Of a stretch of 64,000 nucleotides of DNA, positions 20,752 through 31,169 are shown piece by piece. Below the pieces are notes generated by a model. The model worked only from the letters and a program-made list of their open reading frames with translations, made no database searches and was not told the origin of the DNA. A program made the translations under genes and the position numbers. The stretch's first letter is position 1; each line of letters begins with the position of its first letter. The stretch is taken from positions 1,317,852 through 1,381,851 of the forward strand of contig NZ_RFFM01000001.1 in assembly GCF_003696365.1 (NCBI RefSeq), read 5' to 3'. The stretch comes from Stutzerimonas zhaodongensis. Lineage in GTDB: Bacteria; Pseudomonadota; Gammaproteobacteria; Pseudomonadales; Pseudomonadaceae.

Positions 20752-21318
20752 TCAGGCTTTGATACGAGACTTGTACTCGCCGGTGCGGGTATCGATCTCG
20801 ATCGAGTCGCCGATTTCGCAGAAGGCGGAAACTTGCAGCTCGGCGCCGTTCTTCAGACGGGCAGTCTTCATGACCTTGCCGGAGGTATCGCCGCGCACGG
20901 AAGGCTCGGTGTACACGATTTCACGAACGATGGTGTTCGGAAGTTCTACCGAAATGACCTTGTCGTTGTAAAAAGTAGCTTCGCAGACGTCAGTCATGCC
21001 GTCTTCGATAAAGGTCATTACACCTTCGAGGTCGCTTTTTTCGATTTCGTACTGGTTGAATTCTTCGTCCATGAAGACATACAGCGGGTCAGCGAAGTAG
21101 GAATAGGTAACTTCCTTGCGCTCGAGGATCACCGGCTCCAGCTTGTCATCAGCCTTGTACACGGTTTCGGTAGCAGAACCATTGAGCAGGTTCTTGAGCT
21201 TCATCTTGACCACGGCACTGTTACGACCGGACTTGTTGAACTCGGCTTTCTGGATGATCCAGGGTGCGCCGTTGATAACGGCCACTTGGCCGGCACGGAA
21301 CTCTTGTGCGGTTTTCAT
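20752..21318 (-). CDS. efp: Translation elongation factor P
   Basis: A 188-residue, three-domain EF-P (KOW-like, then two OB folds) that relieves ribosome stalling at polyproline. The modified tip residue is arginine 32 in the loop KSGRNS, where E. coli has lysine. This is the rhamnosylated EF-P class, and the matching rhamnosyltransferase gene earP lies 43 bases upstream on the same strand, so both may be co-transcribed. The C-terminus has the family-typical [10 protein letters not shown]. It is followed by a terminator. Confidence 0.97.
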   Translation of the reverse strand: MKTAQEFRAGQVAVINGAPWIIQKAEFNKSGRNSAVVKMKLKNLLNGSATETVYKADDKLEPVILERKEVTYSYFADPLYVFMDEEFNQYEIEKSDLEGVMTFIEDGMTDVCEATFYNDKVISVELPNTIVREIVYTEPSVRGDTSGKVMKTARLKNGAELQVSAFCEIGDSIEIDTRTGEYKSRIKA

Positions 21319-21361
21319 ACGAATATCCGAATGGAATTAGAGACAAAAAACAGGCCGCGTA

Positions 21362-22501
21362 TCATAGCCAATCTGTGTAAAAAAACACCAGCTTTCCGGC
21401 CAGATCGCCATTGGCAACCTGCTTGTGCGTCCAGCGACCAGCATGCGCCCTGAGTTCAGGTTCATGCTGCTGCAACGTGATCCATGCAGAGCCGCTGCCG
21501 ACTCCGTCATTCCAGGCGCGCCAGAATTCACGCAATGCAGCCTCAGCCTGGGGGGAAAGGTCGCGGATATAAAGCTCGAGGAAGGCGTTAAGCTTGTCCC
21601 AATGGGCATCTTCTTCCTGCGGATAGATGTGCCAGACCAGTGGGCGCCCCGCCCATTGCGCGCGAATGAACGACTCTTCTCCACGTACCGCATTGAAATC
21701 GCAGCACCACAGCAGCATGTCGTACTGGTTTTGAGTCATGAATGGCAGAACGGCAATCTGCAACGAGCCGCGCGCGTGCTGGTCGCCTGCCTTCAGCTGC
21801 GCCAGGCCCAGCCAACTCGCTACATCACCTAGCACCCGCCCTTCTGGCACGAGCAGCTGAGTGGGTCGCGTATCATTTGCCAGCGCATCGAGCCATCCGG
21901 TTACCGCTCGGTTCTCGTAAGCAAACAATGAAATCAGCCGCGTTGCTGGCTGTACCTCCAGGCCGAACAACTGTAAAAACTCCGCGCGCATAGCCAGGTC
22001 GGCCTGGAAAGCTTCCCGTCGCGCCAACAGATCACCCTCGCGGATCAGCCCACCGGTACCCTGCTCGAAGCCTGGAAAGAAAAAGTATTTCTGCAAGCCA
22101 TCAGGCTGCATCGACGGCAGGGCATGACACCCCACCACCCAGTCTTCAGCACTGAGGTATTCCAGGTTGAGCCAGAGGATGCGGCGCCCACTGTCGGCCA
22201 TTGCCTTGATGTAATCATTTGGCAGCTGGCAGGCGAAAGCTTCGATCACGACATCTGCCGGCTCAGCACTCGGCCAGTCAACCTGCCAATGTCGGACCTC
22301 GACCCCCTCGTGCCATTGCCGATCAGTCGTTGCGCTGGTGCCAGGGCAAAGTCGAGCAAAGGTATCCAGATCATCGACCCACAGCCGCACCTGTTGGCCA
22401 TGCTCGGCAACCAGCTGCCGCGCCAGGCGCCAGGTAACCCCGATATCGCCATAGTTATCGACGACGACGCAAAAGATGTCCCAGCTCGCTTTTACCGACA
22501 A
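21362..22501 (-). CDS. earP: EF-P arginine rhamnosyltransferase
   Basis: A 379-residue GT-B inverting glycosyltransferase that transfers rhamnose from dTDP-L-rhamnose to arginine 32 of EF-P. The N-terminal motif DNYGDIGV (aspartates 15 and 19) is the catalytic and acceptor site known from Pseudomonas EarP, and PGFEQGTGGL is in mid-protein. It is adjacent to efp in the same direction. The predicted start is a TTG at 22501 with GGAGAAG just upstream, matching the family N-terminus (WDIFCVVVDNYGD). No rml genes for dTDP-L-rhamnose are in the window. Confidence 0.93.
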   Translation of the reverse strand: MSVKASWDIFCVVVDNYGDIGVTWRLARQLVAEHGQQVRLWVDDLDTFARLCPGTSATTDRQWHEGVEVRHWQVDWPSAEPADVVIEAFACQLPNDYIKAMADSGRRILWLNLEYLSAEDWVVGCHALPSMQPDGLQKYFFFPGFEQGTGGLIREGDLLARREAFQADLAMRAEFLQLFGLEVQPATRLISLFAYENRAVTGWLDALANDTRPTQLLVPEGRVLGDVASWLGLAQLKAGDQHARGSLQIAVLPFMTQNQYDMLLWCCDFNAVRGEESFIRAQWAGRPLVWHIYPQEEDAHWDKLNAFLELYIRDLSPQAEAALREFWRAWNDGVGSGSAWITLQQHEPELRAHAGRWTHKQVANGDLAGKLVFFYTDWL

Positions 22502-22701
22502 AGAACTTCTCCAACAAGTGCACTTCAGGCCGTAGCTGCCCTTAGAACACTGGCATGCGCACTCTTGGCGGCTGCACGGTCGCCAGCGACAAACAAGGGT
22601 TGCGCATTATCGATGGACAGCAAAATCCGCCCGAGACCTCGAAGGAATCAGTGCGAAGAAAATAAAGATAGAGGAAGGAAAATGCTGTCGTTATGGAGGT
22701 G

Positions 22702-22808
22702 AACCCTACCAGCCACACCCCGGCACACAATGTCACCGCTGCGGCTGCTCCCTTCCGGGCCTGACCGGGTTCACGGCTGATCGTTGCGGGGGGACCGGCA
22801 GGGCCCAC
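22702..22808 (-). ncRNA. ffs: 4.5S / signal recognition particle RNA, small bacterial type
   Basis: The minus strand carries the conserved SRP domain IV: GTCAGGCCCGGAAGG followed by GAGCAGC, with the symmetric internal loop partners GTGAACCCG and GCAGCGGTGAC. The flanks GCCCTGCCGG and TGCCGGGG...GCTGGTAGGG pair to extend the rod, as in E. coli 4.5S RNA. With Ffh it targets inner-membrane proteins. Ends are approximate. It lies alone in the earP / renalase-like interval. Confidence 0.9.
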
Positions 22809-23080
22809 CATAACAAACCCGCCTGGCGGCGAGCGGCGCCATTGTACCGGCTTATCAGCAACTTACAACAATTGCCTGCAACCCTCGTAAAAGCAGGTCC
22901 CATCAACTCCGCGCTTGCCTTACCGCCTGTCAGGCGTCTCCATATACGGGCAGCCGTCTGACGCATTGCATTCAAACCCTCTAGCCAAAGACAGTCGTCT
23001 GTCCGAGGATGGAGAGGCTCAAGCAGTATCGAACACTTGTCATGAAATGATGCTGCGTAACGAACCGGTTGCGCAGCTGA

Positions 23081-24091
<1,011 letters not shown>

Positions 24092-24312
24092 ACAATCACA
24101 AAGAGAGCGACTGATCCAGGGTCGGCTGGGCCAGCCGCATTCCTAAACGGCTGTGCGCTTGCGTCGGCGCCGAAGAAAACTTCTAGCAAGCCTATTCGGC
24201 TTTCTTCGCACGCTTATTTGCGTGAGCCGCATTACCTAGCTCAGTGAATTACCGGTGGGTGAAGAACGGCCAAAGGAACGGGTGGAATTCGTTGTCGTGT
24301 TTGTACAGCAGG

Positions 24313-25260
24313 CTAACCCAGCGCCGTATCAAGAAACATCATCACGGCAAAGCCCACCATCAACCCCAGTGTCGCCGGCGTCTGGTGACCATTGCGATGG
24401 GTTTCGGGGATCACCTCATGGGATACCACGAAGATCATCGCTCCAGCAGCCAGACCAAGACTGACCGGGTAGGCAATAGCGAAGCCGCTGGACATACCGA
24501 TGCCAACCAGTGCGCCTAGCGGCTCCATCAGACCTGATGCAGCCGCCACGAGCACGGATGCGCGAGCAGAAAGGCCGGTCGTGCGCAGCGCCAACGCAAC
24601 AGCCAAGCCCTCGGGAATGTCCTGAATCGAGATAGCGGTGGTTAACGGCACCCCAACGCTAAGATCACCATTGGCGAAACTCACACCGATCGCCATACCT
24701 TCAGGCAGGTTGTGTAGCGCGATAGCGAGCACGAACAGCCATACGCGATTCAGACGCTCGAATTCAGGACCTCGAGGGCCAGTGCTTTCATGTTCGTGGG
24801 GGGTGAAATAATCCAGGCCGAGCATCAGCAGTACGCCGAGCCCAAGACCAACGACTACCGTCAGCGCAGCCAAAGGCTCGCTGCCAAAAAGTTCAAGCCC
24901 AGCCTCCAGCCCTGGGAGGATCAGGGAAAACGCACTAGCGGCCAACATCATGCCGGCGGCGAAGCCGAGCATGCTGTCCTGCGTACGGGTGGAAATATCC
25001 CGCAGCCCTATCGCCAGTAGCGCACCAAAGGCCGTCGCCACAAATCCTGCCCCCCCGCCCAGCAGCGCATAGCGGACATTGTCTGCTTCGTTGCTCTGAA
25101 ACGCCGAGATGCAACCGGCGATGATCAATAGCACCACCGCAACACCCGTCGCAGCGAGACTGAAAGTAATCCACGGGCTGGCCTGAGCCTGCGCCAGCCA
25201 AACGGAACGTAACGTGGCAGCAGTACTTTGAGCGGAAGGATTTTGAACGGTTGACGCCAT
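24313..25260 (-). CDS. ZIP family metal transporter (GufA-like)
   Basis: A 315-residue inner-membrane transporter with about eight membrane segments. Signature metal-site motifs are HNLPEG in TM4, QDIPEG in TM5 and SHEVIPE near the C-terminus. A short His/Glu run (TPHEHES) sits in the loop before TM4. It probably imports zinc or other divalent cations. The long, Ala/Ser-rich N-terminal tail is typical of the GufA branch. The ATG at 25260 is preceded by AGG; a GTG two codons upstream is an alternative. Confidence 0.88.
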   Translation of the reverse strand: MASTVQNPSAQSTAATLRSVWLAQAQASPWITFSLAATGVAVVLLIIAGCISAFQSNEADNVRYALLGGGAGFVATAFGALLAIGLRDISTRTQDSMLGFAAGMMLAASAFSLILPGLEAGLELFGSEPLAALTVVVGLGLGVLLMLGLDYFTPHEHESTGPRGPEFERLNRVWLFVLAIALHNLPEGMAIGVSFANGDLSVGVPLTTAISIQDIPEGLAVALALRTTGLSARASVLVAAASGLMEPLGALVGIGMSSGFAIAYPVSLGLAAGAMIFVVSHEVIPETHRNGHQTPATLGLMVGFAVMMFLDTALG

Positions 25261-25779
25261 GATCACCTAGATCCTGAGTGCAGTAGCCATTGTACGTAGC
25301 GCCTCTCGGGTAATGATCCAATCAGCGTCTATGGCAGCGATAGTCGGAGTACAGCGACGTGGTGTACTGACCTTCGAGTCCAACAAGTGGTCGATGATTC
25401 AACGTAGCGAGCGCGCGATGTCAGAGACGTCGTGAATTGGCCGCCCATCGCCAATGCAAATGCAAATGCTGAGACGGACAGATCGCCGCCTGCCTGCGCG
25501 GCGAGCTTGGTCATACGGATGAAGGCAAAGGTCGGCAGCAGCAGACACCGCTCTGCCCGACCAGAGTGGCGAGACCCGACATAACCGCGACTCACCTAGA
25601 GCGCCAAGGGGGCCGGCTGAGAAAACCACGGGGAGGAAATAAGGGGGGCCGGTTGTTCTGCCAAAAAGAAATGATGCAGCCAAAGCCTGAACCACTTTAC
25701 TTGCAGGCTCGCCAACCTGGACGCGGGATGCCCTTAGTGCCGCCGCACCGTAACGATTGTGAGACTTTTCAACAGGAAT
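25261..25779. other. Gene-poor interval between the ZIP gene and the tRNA pair
   Basis: About 520 bases without a supportable gene. Short frames of 60-100 codons exist on both strands, but none has a ribosome site plus family resemblance. It must contain the ZIP gene promoter near 25270-25330. The base composition does not differ visibly from the surroundings. It could be decayed sequence. Confidence 0.4.
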
Positions 25780-25809
25780 AAAAAAAAGCGACCCTGAGGT
25801 CGCTTTTTT
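25780..25809 (-). terminator. Terminator after the tRNA-Glu/tRNA-Gly genes
   Basis: A 6-bp GC stem (GCGACC / GGTCGC, loop CTGA) is flanked by A7 and T6, so it is bidirectional. It lies 38 bases past the 3' end of tRNA-Gly. Confidence 0.85.
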
Positions 25810-25846
25810 ACTCTTCGATACCTTTTATCAAGGCATGAAGAAAATT

Positions 25847-25922
<76 letters not shown>

Positions 25923-25938
25923 GATACTGCAACAAAAA

Positions 25939-26014
25939 TGGCGTCCCCTAGGGGACTCGAACCCCTGTTACCGCCGTGAAAGGGCGGTGTCCTAGGCCAC
26001 TAGACGAAGGGGAC
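25939..26014 (-). tRNA. tRNA-Glu (TTC)
   Basis: A 76-nt cloverleaf: acceptor GTCCCCT pairs with AGGGGAC, the anticodon stem-loop CCGCC-CTTTCAC-GGCGG gives anticodon TTC, and the T-arm contains GGTTCGAGTCC. CCA is encoded. It is the first gene of a two-tRNA unit that ends at the terminator near 25790. Confidence 0.97.
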
Positions 26015-26227
26015 GCTGCCCGGAAACTACATCTTTTCTCCCGGCTTGCAGTGTTCGCGATGTGCTTCACTCTGCAAGTGGCGCGCATTCTATGGAGCCA
26101 GCCAAGGGTCGTCAAGCGTCACGTTAAATATTTTTTATAGGTAGATTGGCACGCGGCGTTGAGCTATCAGCTTGCCATCTAACGCTCTACACTCGACAGA
26201 AAATCGCCTGGTTAGAGAGGTGCGCCC

Positions 26228-26995
26228 GTGTCCCCAGTTCTTATCACTGGATTAGTCATAGCCGGCTTGTGCGTATTGATCGCCATCGGTGTCATCAACC
26301 AAATAGTAGAGAAGAACAATCTTGAGAAGGCTCGTCAGCGGGCAGAGCTGAACGACCGGATGCGCCGCTGCGCTATTCTATCGGACAGTTTTCCAGGCCA
26401 GATGATGACTCCAGCACTCAAGCTGCTGCTCTCGCGGCTTGAGCTGAATCTGGGGGAGCGCCTGCTGGCGCTGGACAAGAAGAACGCCGCACTCGAGGCT
26501 CGGATAGCAGCCTTGAACAGCGCGATTGCCAAAGGCGACGACATCCCGGTCGAAAATGCGCCAGTCAAAGTTCTGACCGAAGCACAGGCCAAGGAAGTCC
26601 GCCTGCTTATGGAAGACTTGCACACCCTGATCATCTGGGCGAACAAGCAGGGCCAGCTGGATGCGCCAAGCGCCAAACGCTGGGTCAAGCAGATCCAGGG
26701 AATGATGGTGATGCTGCACATCGAGTACTTTTCCAACGTCGGCCAATTGGCTTTGCAACAAGGGAGTGCGCACAAGGCACGCCTTGCCTTCGAACGCGGC
26801 ATCCAGCATGTTCGCAAGCAACCGAATCCGGCCGACTATCAGCCTCAGCTGGCCAAACTCGAAGCCAGCTATGCCCATGCCAATAAACTTGAGCAGACGC
26901 AACAGAAGCCGAATCTTGACGAAAACAGCGAGCTGGCTGAAGGTTTGAAAAGCTTCGAAAGCGACGACGACTGGAAGAAAAACAACATCTACTAG
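26228..26995 (+). CDS. Conserved hypothetical protein, membrane-anchored, helical
   Basis: A 255-residue protein of unknown function. One N-terminal hydrophobic segment (about residues 4-24) is followed by a charged, helical body with coiled-coil tendency (LEKARQRAELNDRMRR and KKNAALEARIAALNSAI). The C-terminal third looks like a tetratricopeptide-type helix pair (SAHKARLAFERGIQHV). The tail is acidic and hydrophilic. The start is GTG at 26228, after an AGAGGTG ribosome site. A gene of this type adjoins a glutathione S-transferase gene in P. aeruginosa as well. No reaction can be proposed. Confidence 0.8.
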   Translation: MSPVLITGLVIAGLCVLIAIGVINQIVEKNNLEKARQRAELNDRMRRCAILSDSFPGQMMTPALKLLLSRLELNLGERLLALDKKNAALEARIAALNSAIAKGDDIPVENAPVKVLTEAQAKEVRLLMEDLHTLIIWANKQGQLDAPSAKRWVKQIQGMMVMLHIEYFSNVGQLALQQGSAHKARLAFERGIQHVRKQPNPADYQPQLAKLEASYAHANKLEQTQQKPNLDENSELAEGLKSFESDDDWKKNNIY

Positions 26996-27073
26996 GCACG
27001 GACGGATCTACGGCACTACACCCTAACTCACTGGGTATCCGTCTGTAGCCGCTGCCTGACGTGGAGGATTTAT

Positions 27074-27757
27074 ATGCCCATAACCCTATACGGCGCCCCG
27101 CTATCGCCCTTCGTTCGTAAAGTACGTCTATGCCTGCTGGAGAAGGGCCTGGACTACGCACTGGAGGTGGTAATGCCGTTTACGCCACCGGAGTGGTATC
27201 TGCAGTTGAATCCGCTGGGCCGGATCCCGGCGCTGAAGGACGGAGAGCTCACTCTCGCTGACTCCAGTGTCATCTGCCAGTACCTCGAAGAGACCTATGC
27301 GCACACTGCTTGCCTATATGGCAACAACCCCACCGACCGAGCCCACGTACGCTGGCTGGAAAAGTACGCCGACTACGAACTCGCACCGCTCACAACGTTC
27401 GGGGTTTTTCGCAACCGCGTGCTGAAACCAAGCTCCGGCCAACCCTGCAATGAAGAGAGCGTACAAACGGCACTCAATCAGAAGCTGCCACCGCATCTCG
27501 ACTATCTGGAAGGTCAGCTGGGGCAGAAACCCTATTTCCTTGGCGAGCAGCTTTCCATGGCCGATCTCGCCATCACTAGCCAATTGATCAATATGGAACA
27601 CGGTCGCGAAGCCATCGACGCAAACCGCTGGCCGGCGTTATCGGCCCATTACGCACGGGTCAAAGAGCTCGCCTCCGTGCAAAGCCTGCTTCCGGGAGAG
27701 CAGCGGACGACGGCAAAACTCATCGAGATGGGTAAGCAGCCTGCGCTCAGCAGCTGA
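27074..27757 (+). CDS. Glutathione S-transferase family protein
   Basis: A 227-residue GST. The N-terminal thioredoxin-fold domain has YGAPLSPFVRKVRLCL, with a Ser at the usual activating position, then NPLGRIPAL with the cis-proline and ADSSVICQYLEE for the glutathione gamma-glutamyl site. The C-terminal helical domain runs from about residue 90 and includes FLGEQLSMADLAI. It presumably conjugates glutathione to electrophiles; the specific substrate is unknown. An AGGA site precedes ATG 27074. It lies about 80 bases after the hypothetical gene in the same direction. Confidence 0.9.
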   Translation: MPITLYGAPLSPFVRKVRLCLLEKGLDYALEVVMPFTPPEWYLQLNPLGRIPALKDGELTLADSSVICQYLEETYAHTACLYGNNPTDRAHVRWLEKYADYELAPLTTFGVFRNRVLKPSSGQPCNEESVQTALNQKLPPHLDYLEGQLGQKPYFLGEQLSMADLAITSQLINMEHGREAIDANRWPALSAHYARVKELASVQSLLPGEQRTTAKLIEMGKQPALSS

Positions 27758-27910
27758 GGCGATCATCAGCGCAGGCGGAAATCTCCGCCCAGGGTAGAAA
27801 GCAGCAGGCTCTGGCGACCGGTAGCACCAAGCGCGCCCTAAGCCACGCCCTGCAGCCCGAATGCTGCGGGGCTCCGGCGAGCTAGCTAAAACGCGCACCT
27901 GCGCCGCAGA

Positions 27911-28789
27911 TCAAAGCAGATGTATGCCCACCCATTGCCTAGCAAACTGATAGGCGCAGCGGCCATTGCGGTTGCCCCGCGCGGTTGCCCAGCGAATCGC
28001 GTCTTTCTCCAGCGACTCGTCCCAGTTCCAGGTAAGCCCCGCTTTATCCGCCAGTGAGCCGATCCAGTGCCGAACCACACTGAGATAATGCTCCTGGCTG
28101 AAGGGATAAAACGAAAGCCATAGACCGAAACGATCCGACAGCGCAATCTTGTCCTCTACCGCCTCGTTGGGGTGAAGCTCGCCATCGATCATCTGCCAGT
28201 TGTCGTTATCGCTCTGACGCTCTGGAACCAGGTGCCGGCGATTGGAGGTCGCGTAGAGCAGGACATTTTCCGGCGCCCTCTCCAGCGAGCCGTCAAGCAC
28301 GCTTTTCAGCACCCGATAATCGCCTTCGCCCGCCTCGAACGAGAGATCGTCGCAGAAGACCACGAAACACTGCGACTGGCCTGAGAGCTGATCAACCACC
28401 TTCGGCAGATCGGCCAGATGATCGCGCTCGATTTCAATCAGCCTCAGACCCGCCCGAGCATGTTCGGCCAGCAGCGCCCGGATCAACGACGACTTTCCGG
28501 TGCCGCGCGCTCCCCACAGCAAGACGTGGTTCGCCGGCAGTCCGGAAACGAATTGGCGGGTATTTTTCGACAGCAGGTCCCGCTGGCGATCAATGCCAAT
28601 CAGGTCGTCCAGGCTCAGGTCGAGTGATACGCTCAGCGCTTGCAGGTAACCGCCCTGCCCTTCACGGTGCCAGCGAGCAGCCAAGCTGGTAGACCAATCC
28701 ACAGGAGCGCGAAGCGCAGGTAGCAGCGGCTCCAGGCGCGCCATCAGTTCTTCTGCGCGCTGCAGAAAGGCTCTTAAATCGCCATCCAT
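27911..28789 (-). CDS. AAA-type ATP-binding protein, DUF815 family
   Basis: A 292-residue P-loop ATPase. Walker A is LLWGARGTGKSSL, Walker B VVFCDDLSFE, and sensor-1 region LLYATSNRRHL. The end has FARQWVGIHLL. This corresponds to the DUF815 family of AAA proteins, whose role is not established. The ATG at 28789 is preceded by GGGAG; the frame is open ten codons further. It is convergent with the GST gene and followed upstream by gpx and msrB on the same strand. Confidence 0.8.
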   Translation of the reverse strand: MDGDLRAFLQRAEELMARLEPLLPALRAPVDWSTSLAARWHREGQGGYLQALSVSLDLSLDDLIGIDRQRDLLSKNTRQFVSGLPANHVLLWGARGTGKSSLIRALLAEHARAGLRLIEIERDHLADLPKVVDQLSGQSQCFVVFCDDLSFEAGEGDYRVLKSVLDGSLERAPENVLLYATSNRRHLVPERQSDNDNWQMIDGELHPNEAVEDKIALSDRFGLWLSFYPFSQEHYLSVVRHWIGSLADKAGLTWNWDESLEKDAIRWATARGNRNGRCAYQFARQWVGIHLL

Positions 28790-28843
28790 TAATTGACTCC
28801 CGGGTGATCCTGCGGACAACGTCTCCGCGGTGATTTCAAGGCG

Positions 28844-29326
28844 CTACAGATGAGCTTCGATTTGGGTCGCCAGAGAGTCGGGCGAGGTGCGCGAGGAAAA
28901 GCGTTCGACGGTGCGTCCCTCATCGGCAATCAGAAACTTGGTGAAATTCCATTTGATCGACTTGCTGCCGAGCAGGCCAGGTGCACGCTTTTTCAGCTCC
29001 ACGAACAAGGGATGGGCCTCACCTCCATTGACGTCGATCTTGGCGAACAGCGGAAAACTGACACCGAAATTGCGCTCGCAGAACGCCGCGATCTGGGCTT
29101 CATCGCCAGGCTCCTGGTGGCCGAACTGGTCGCAAGGGAAACCGAGAACGACCAGTCCTTGATCACGGTACCGCTGCCACAGCGCCTCAAGCCCTTTGTA
29201 TTGCGGTGTGAAGCCGCACTTGCTCGCGGTATTCACGACAAGCAGAACCTTGCCGTCAAAGTCAGCCAAGGTTTTCTGCTGCCCATCGATGGTGACGCAC
29301 GGAATGTCCAGTACCGGATCGCGCAT
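28844..29326 (-). CDS. Glutathione peroxidase (thiol peroxidase type)
   Basis: A 160-residue thioredoxin-fold peroxidase. The peroxidatic cysteine is C37 in NTASKCGFTPQY; the partner motifs FPCDQFGHQEPG and WNFTKFL (Trp and Asn of the catalytic tetrad) are present. It is cysteine-based, not seleno. It reduces peroxides, in bacteria often with thioredoxin. It is 32 bases after msrB in the same direction, so the two oxidative-repair genes probably share a transcript. This gpx-msrB arrangement is also found in P. aeruginosa. Confidence 0.93.
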   Translation of the reverse strand: MRDPVLDIPCVTIDGQQKTLADFDGKVLLVVNTASKCGFTPQYKGLEALWQRYRDQGLVVLGFPCDQFGHQEPGDEAQIAAFCERNFGVSFPLFAKIDVNGGEAHPLFVELKKRAPGLLGSKSIKWNFTKFLIADEGRTVERFSSRTSPDSLATQIEAHL

Positions 29327-29358
29327 GGCGTTGCCTCGTTGATGCGTAGCCGGGCGCC

Positions 29359-29760
29359 TCAGACGGCGTCGTGCGGCTTATGGTTGAGAGAGGCTGAATT
29401 GATGCAATAACGCAGACCGGTCGGAGCCGGGCCGTCTGGAAATACGTGTCCGAGATGTGCATCGCAATGAGCGCATTTCACCTCGATGCGGTGCATGCCA
29501 TGACTGAAGTCATCGATGCTGGTGATGGCCGAGTCGCTCACCGGCTGGAAGTAACTCGGCCAGCCACAGCCGGAGTCGAACTTGGCATCCGAATCGAACA
29601 GAGGCGTATCACAGCAGGCGCAGTGATAAATGCCCGGTGTTTTCGTATCGTTGTACTTACCGGTGAAGGGCCTCTCGGTAGCACCGAGCCTGCAGACCTG
29701 AAATTGCTCGTCAGAAAGCTCTTCGCGCCAGGCTTCGAGCGGTTTTTCTAGCTTGTCCAT
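29359..29760 (-). CDS. msrB: Peptide methionine-R-sulfoxide reductase
   Basis: A 133-residue MsrB that reduces the R form of methionine sulfoxide in proteins. Zinc cysteines are in CACC (47, 50) and CAHC (96, 99), and the catalytic cysteine 119 is in [15 protein letters not shown] and HLGHVF are family signatures. ATG 29760 has GAGGTG five bases upstream; the frame is open further up but without family support. It is divergent from alaA. Confidence 0.96.
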   Translation of the reverse strand: MDKLEKPLEAWREELSDEQFQVCRLGATERPFTGKYNDTKTPGIYHCACCDTPLFDSDAKFDSGCGWPSYFQPVSDSAITSIDDFSHGMHRIEVKCAHCDAHLGHVFPDGPAPTGLRYCINSASLNHKPHDAV

Positions 29761-29952
29761 CGGTACACCTCGTGATCTCAAAAAAGGCGGATCTGTACCT
29801 TTTCGGGTGGTCGGGCCGCACGTATGATGCGTTGCTCTTAGACGCCTAGTCTGGCAGCGGGGTTTCACACTGCCAAGGCGCCCGGGTTCATGCCAGAACG
29901 TCGCCAGCCACTACAGAGCACGGCACGTCTTCACTTCGGGACACTCAGGATC

Positions 29953-31164
29953 ATGCAGGTCAGCAAATCGAACAAGCTCGCCAATGTCTGCTATGACATC
30001 CGCGGGCCAGTGCTCAAGCACGCCAAACGCCTGGAAGAGGAAGGTCATCGCATCCTCAAGCTGAACATCGGCAATCCAGCGCCGTTCGGTTTCGAAGCGC
30101 CAGAGGAAATCCTCCAGGACGTGATCCGCAATCTCCCTACCGCGCAAGGCTACAGCGATTCGAAAGGCCTGTTCAGCGCGCGAAAGGCCATCATGCAGTA
30201 CTACCAGCAGAAGCAGGTAGAAGGCATCACCATCGAAGACATCTACCTCGGCAATGGCGTGTCCGAGTTGATTGTGATGTCCATGCAGGCGTTGCTGAAC
30301 AACGGCGACGAGGTGCTGATCCCTGCGCCCGACTACCCGCTATGGACGGCTGCGGTGAGCCTGGCTGGCGGCAAGCCGGTGCATTACCTCTGTGACGAGC
30401 AGGCCAACTGGTGGCCGGATCTGGCTGATATCAAGGCCAAGATAACGCCCAACACCAAAGCGTTGGTGCTGATCAATCCGAACAATCCAACTGGCGCGGT
30501 CTACCCCCGTGAAATCCTGGAAGGCATGGTCGAGCTGGCGCGTCAGCACAAGCTGGTTCTGTTCTCTGACGAGATTTACGACAAGATTCTGTATGACGAT
30601 GCGGTGCACATTTGCACTGCATCGCTGGCGCCGGACGTACTGTGCCTGACATTCAACGGGCTTTCGAAATCCTATCGCGTGGCCGGCTTCCGCTCGGGCT
30701 GGGTAGCGATTTCCGGCCCCAAGCACAAGGCCCAGAGCTACATCGAAGGGATCGACATTCTGGCCAACATGCGTCTGTGTGCGAACGTGCCGTCGCAGCA
30801 TGCGATTCAGACAGCCCTCGGTGGATACCAGAGCATCAATGATCTGGTGCTGCCACCTGGACGTCTGCTGGAGCAGCGCAACCGTACCTGGGAACTGCTC
30901 AACGACATCCCGGGGGTCAGTTGCGTCAAGCCGATGGGGGCCCTGTATGCCTTCCCGCGGATCGATCCAAAGATCTGTCCGATCCACAATGACGAGAAGT
31001 TCGTGCTCGATCTGCTGCTCTCGGAAAAGCTGCTGATCGTCCAGGGCACTGCGTTCAATTGGCCATGGCCCGACCATTTCCGGGTAGTTACCCTGCCCCG
31101 TGTCGATGATCTCGAACAAGCAATCGGCCGCATAGGCAGCTTCCTCAAGACCTACAGCCAGTAG
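29953..31164 (+). CDS. alaA: Alanine aminotransferase (class I PLP enzyme)
   Basis: A 403-residue PLP-dependent aminotransferase of the AlaA (YfbQ) type, making alanine from pyruvate and glutamate. The N-terminal MQVSKSNKLANVCYDIRGPV is nearly invariant in AlaA. NPNNPTG and SDEIYD bind the cofactor, K239 in NGLSKSYR forms the Schiff base, and FRSGW follows. The ATG at 29953 is chosen because the family begins there, although an upstream frame is open. The following small gene starts five bases after the stop. Confidence 0.92.
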   Translation: MQVSKSNKLANVCYDIRGPVLKHAKRLEEEGHRILKLNIGNPAPFGFEAPEEILQDVIRNLPTAQGYSDSKGLFSARKAIMQYYQQKQVEGITIEDIYLGNGVSELIVMSMQALLNNGDEVLIPAPDYPLWTAAVSLAGGKPVHYLCDEQANWWPDLADIKAKITPNTKALVLINPNNPTGAVYPREILEGMVELARQHKLVLFSDEIYDKILYDDAVHICTASLAPDVLCLTFNGLSKSYRVAGFRSGWVAISGPKHKAQSYIEGIDILANMRLCANVPSQHAIQTALGGYQSINDLVLPPGRLLEQRNRTWELLNDIPGVSCVKPMGALYAFPRIDPKICPIHNDEKFVLDLLLSEKLLIVQGTAFNWPWPDHFRVVTLPRVDDLEQAIGRIGSFLKTYSQ

Positions 31165-31169
31165 CCCAG

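Noticed and set aside
25329..25781. Several 60-100 codon frames on both strands upstream of the ZIP gene
   Set aside because: They overlap each other in different frames, have no convincing ribosome sites and no recognisable domain.
27636..27646. GCCGATAA on the minus strand inside the glutathione S-transferase gene
   Set aside because: It lies within a coding region in the wrong orientation for any flagellar gene nearby.
27774..27789. GGCGGA / TCCGCC hairpin after the glutathione S-transferase gene
   Set aside because: Six-bp stem without a T run; too weak to list as a terminator.
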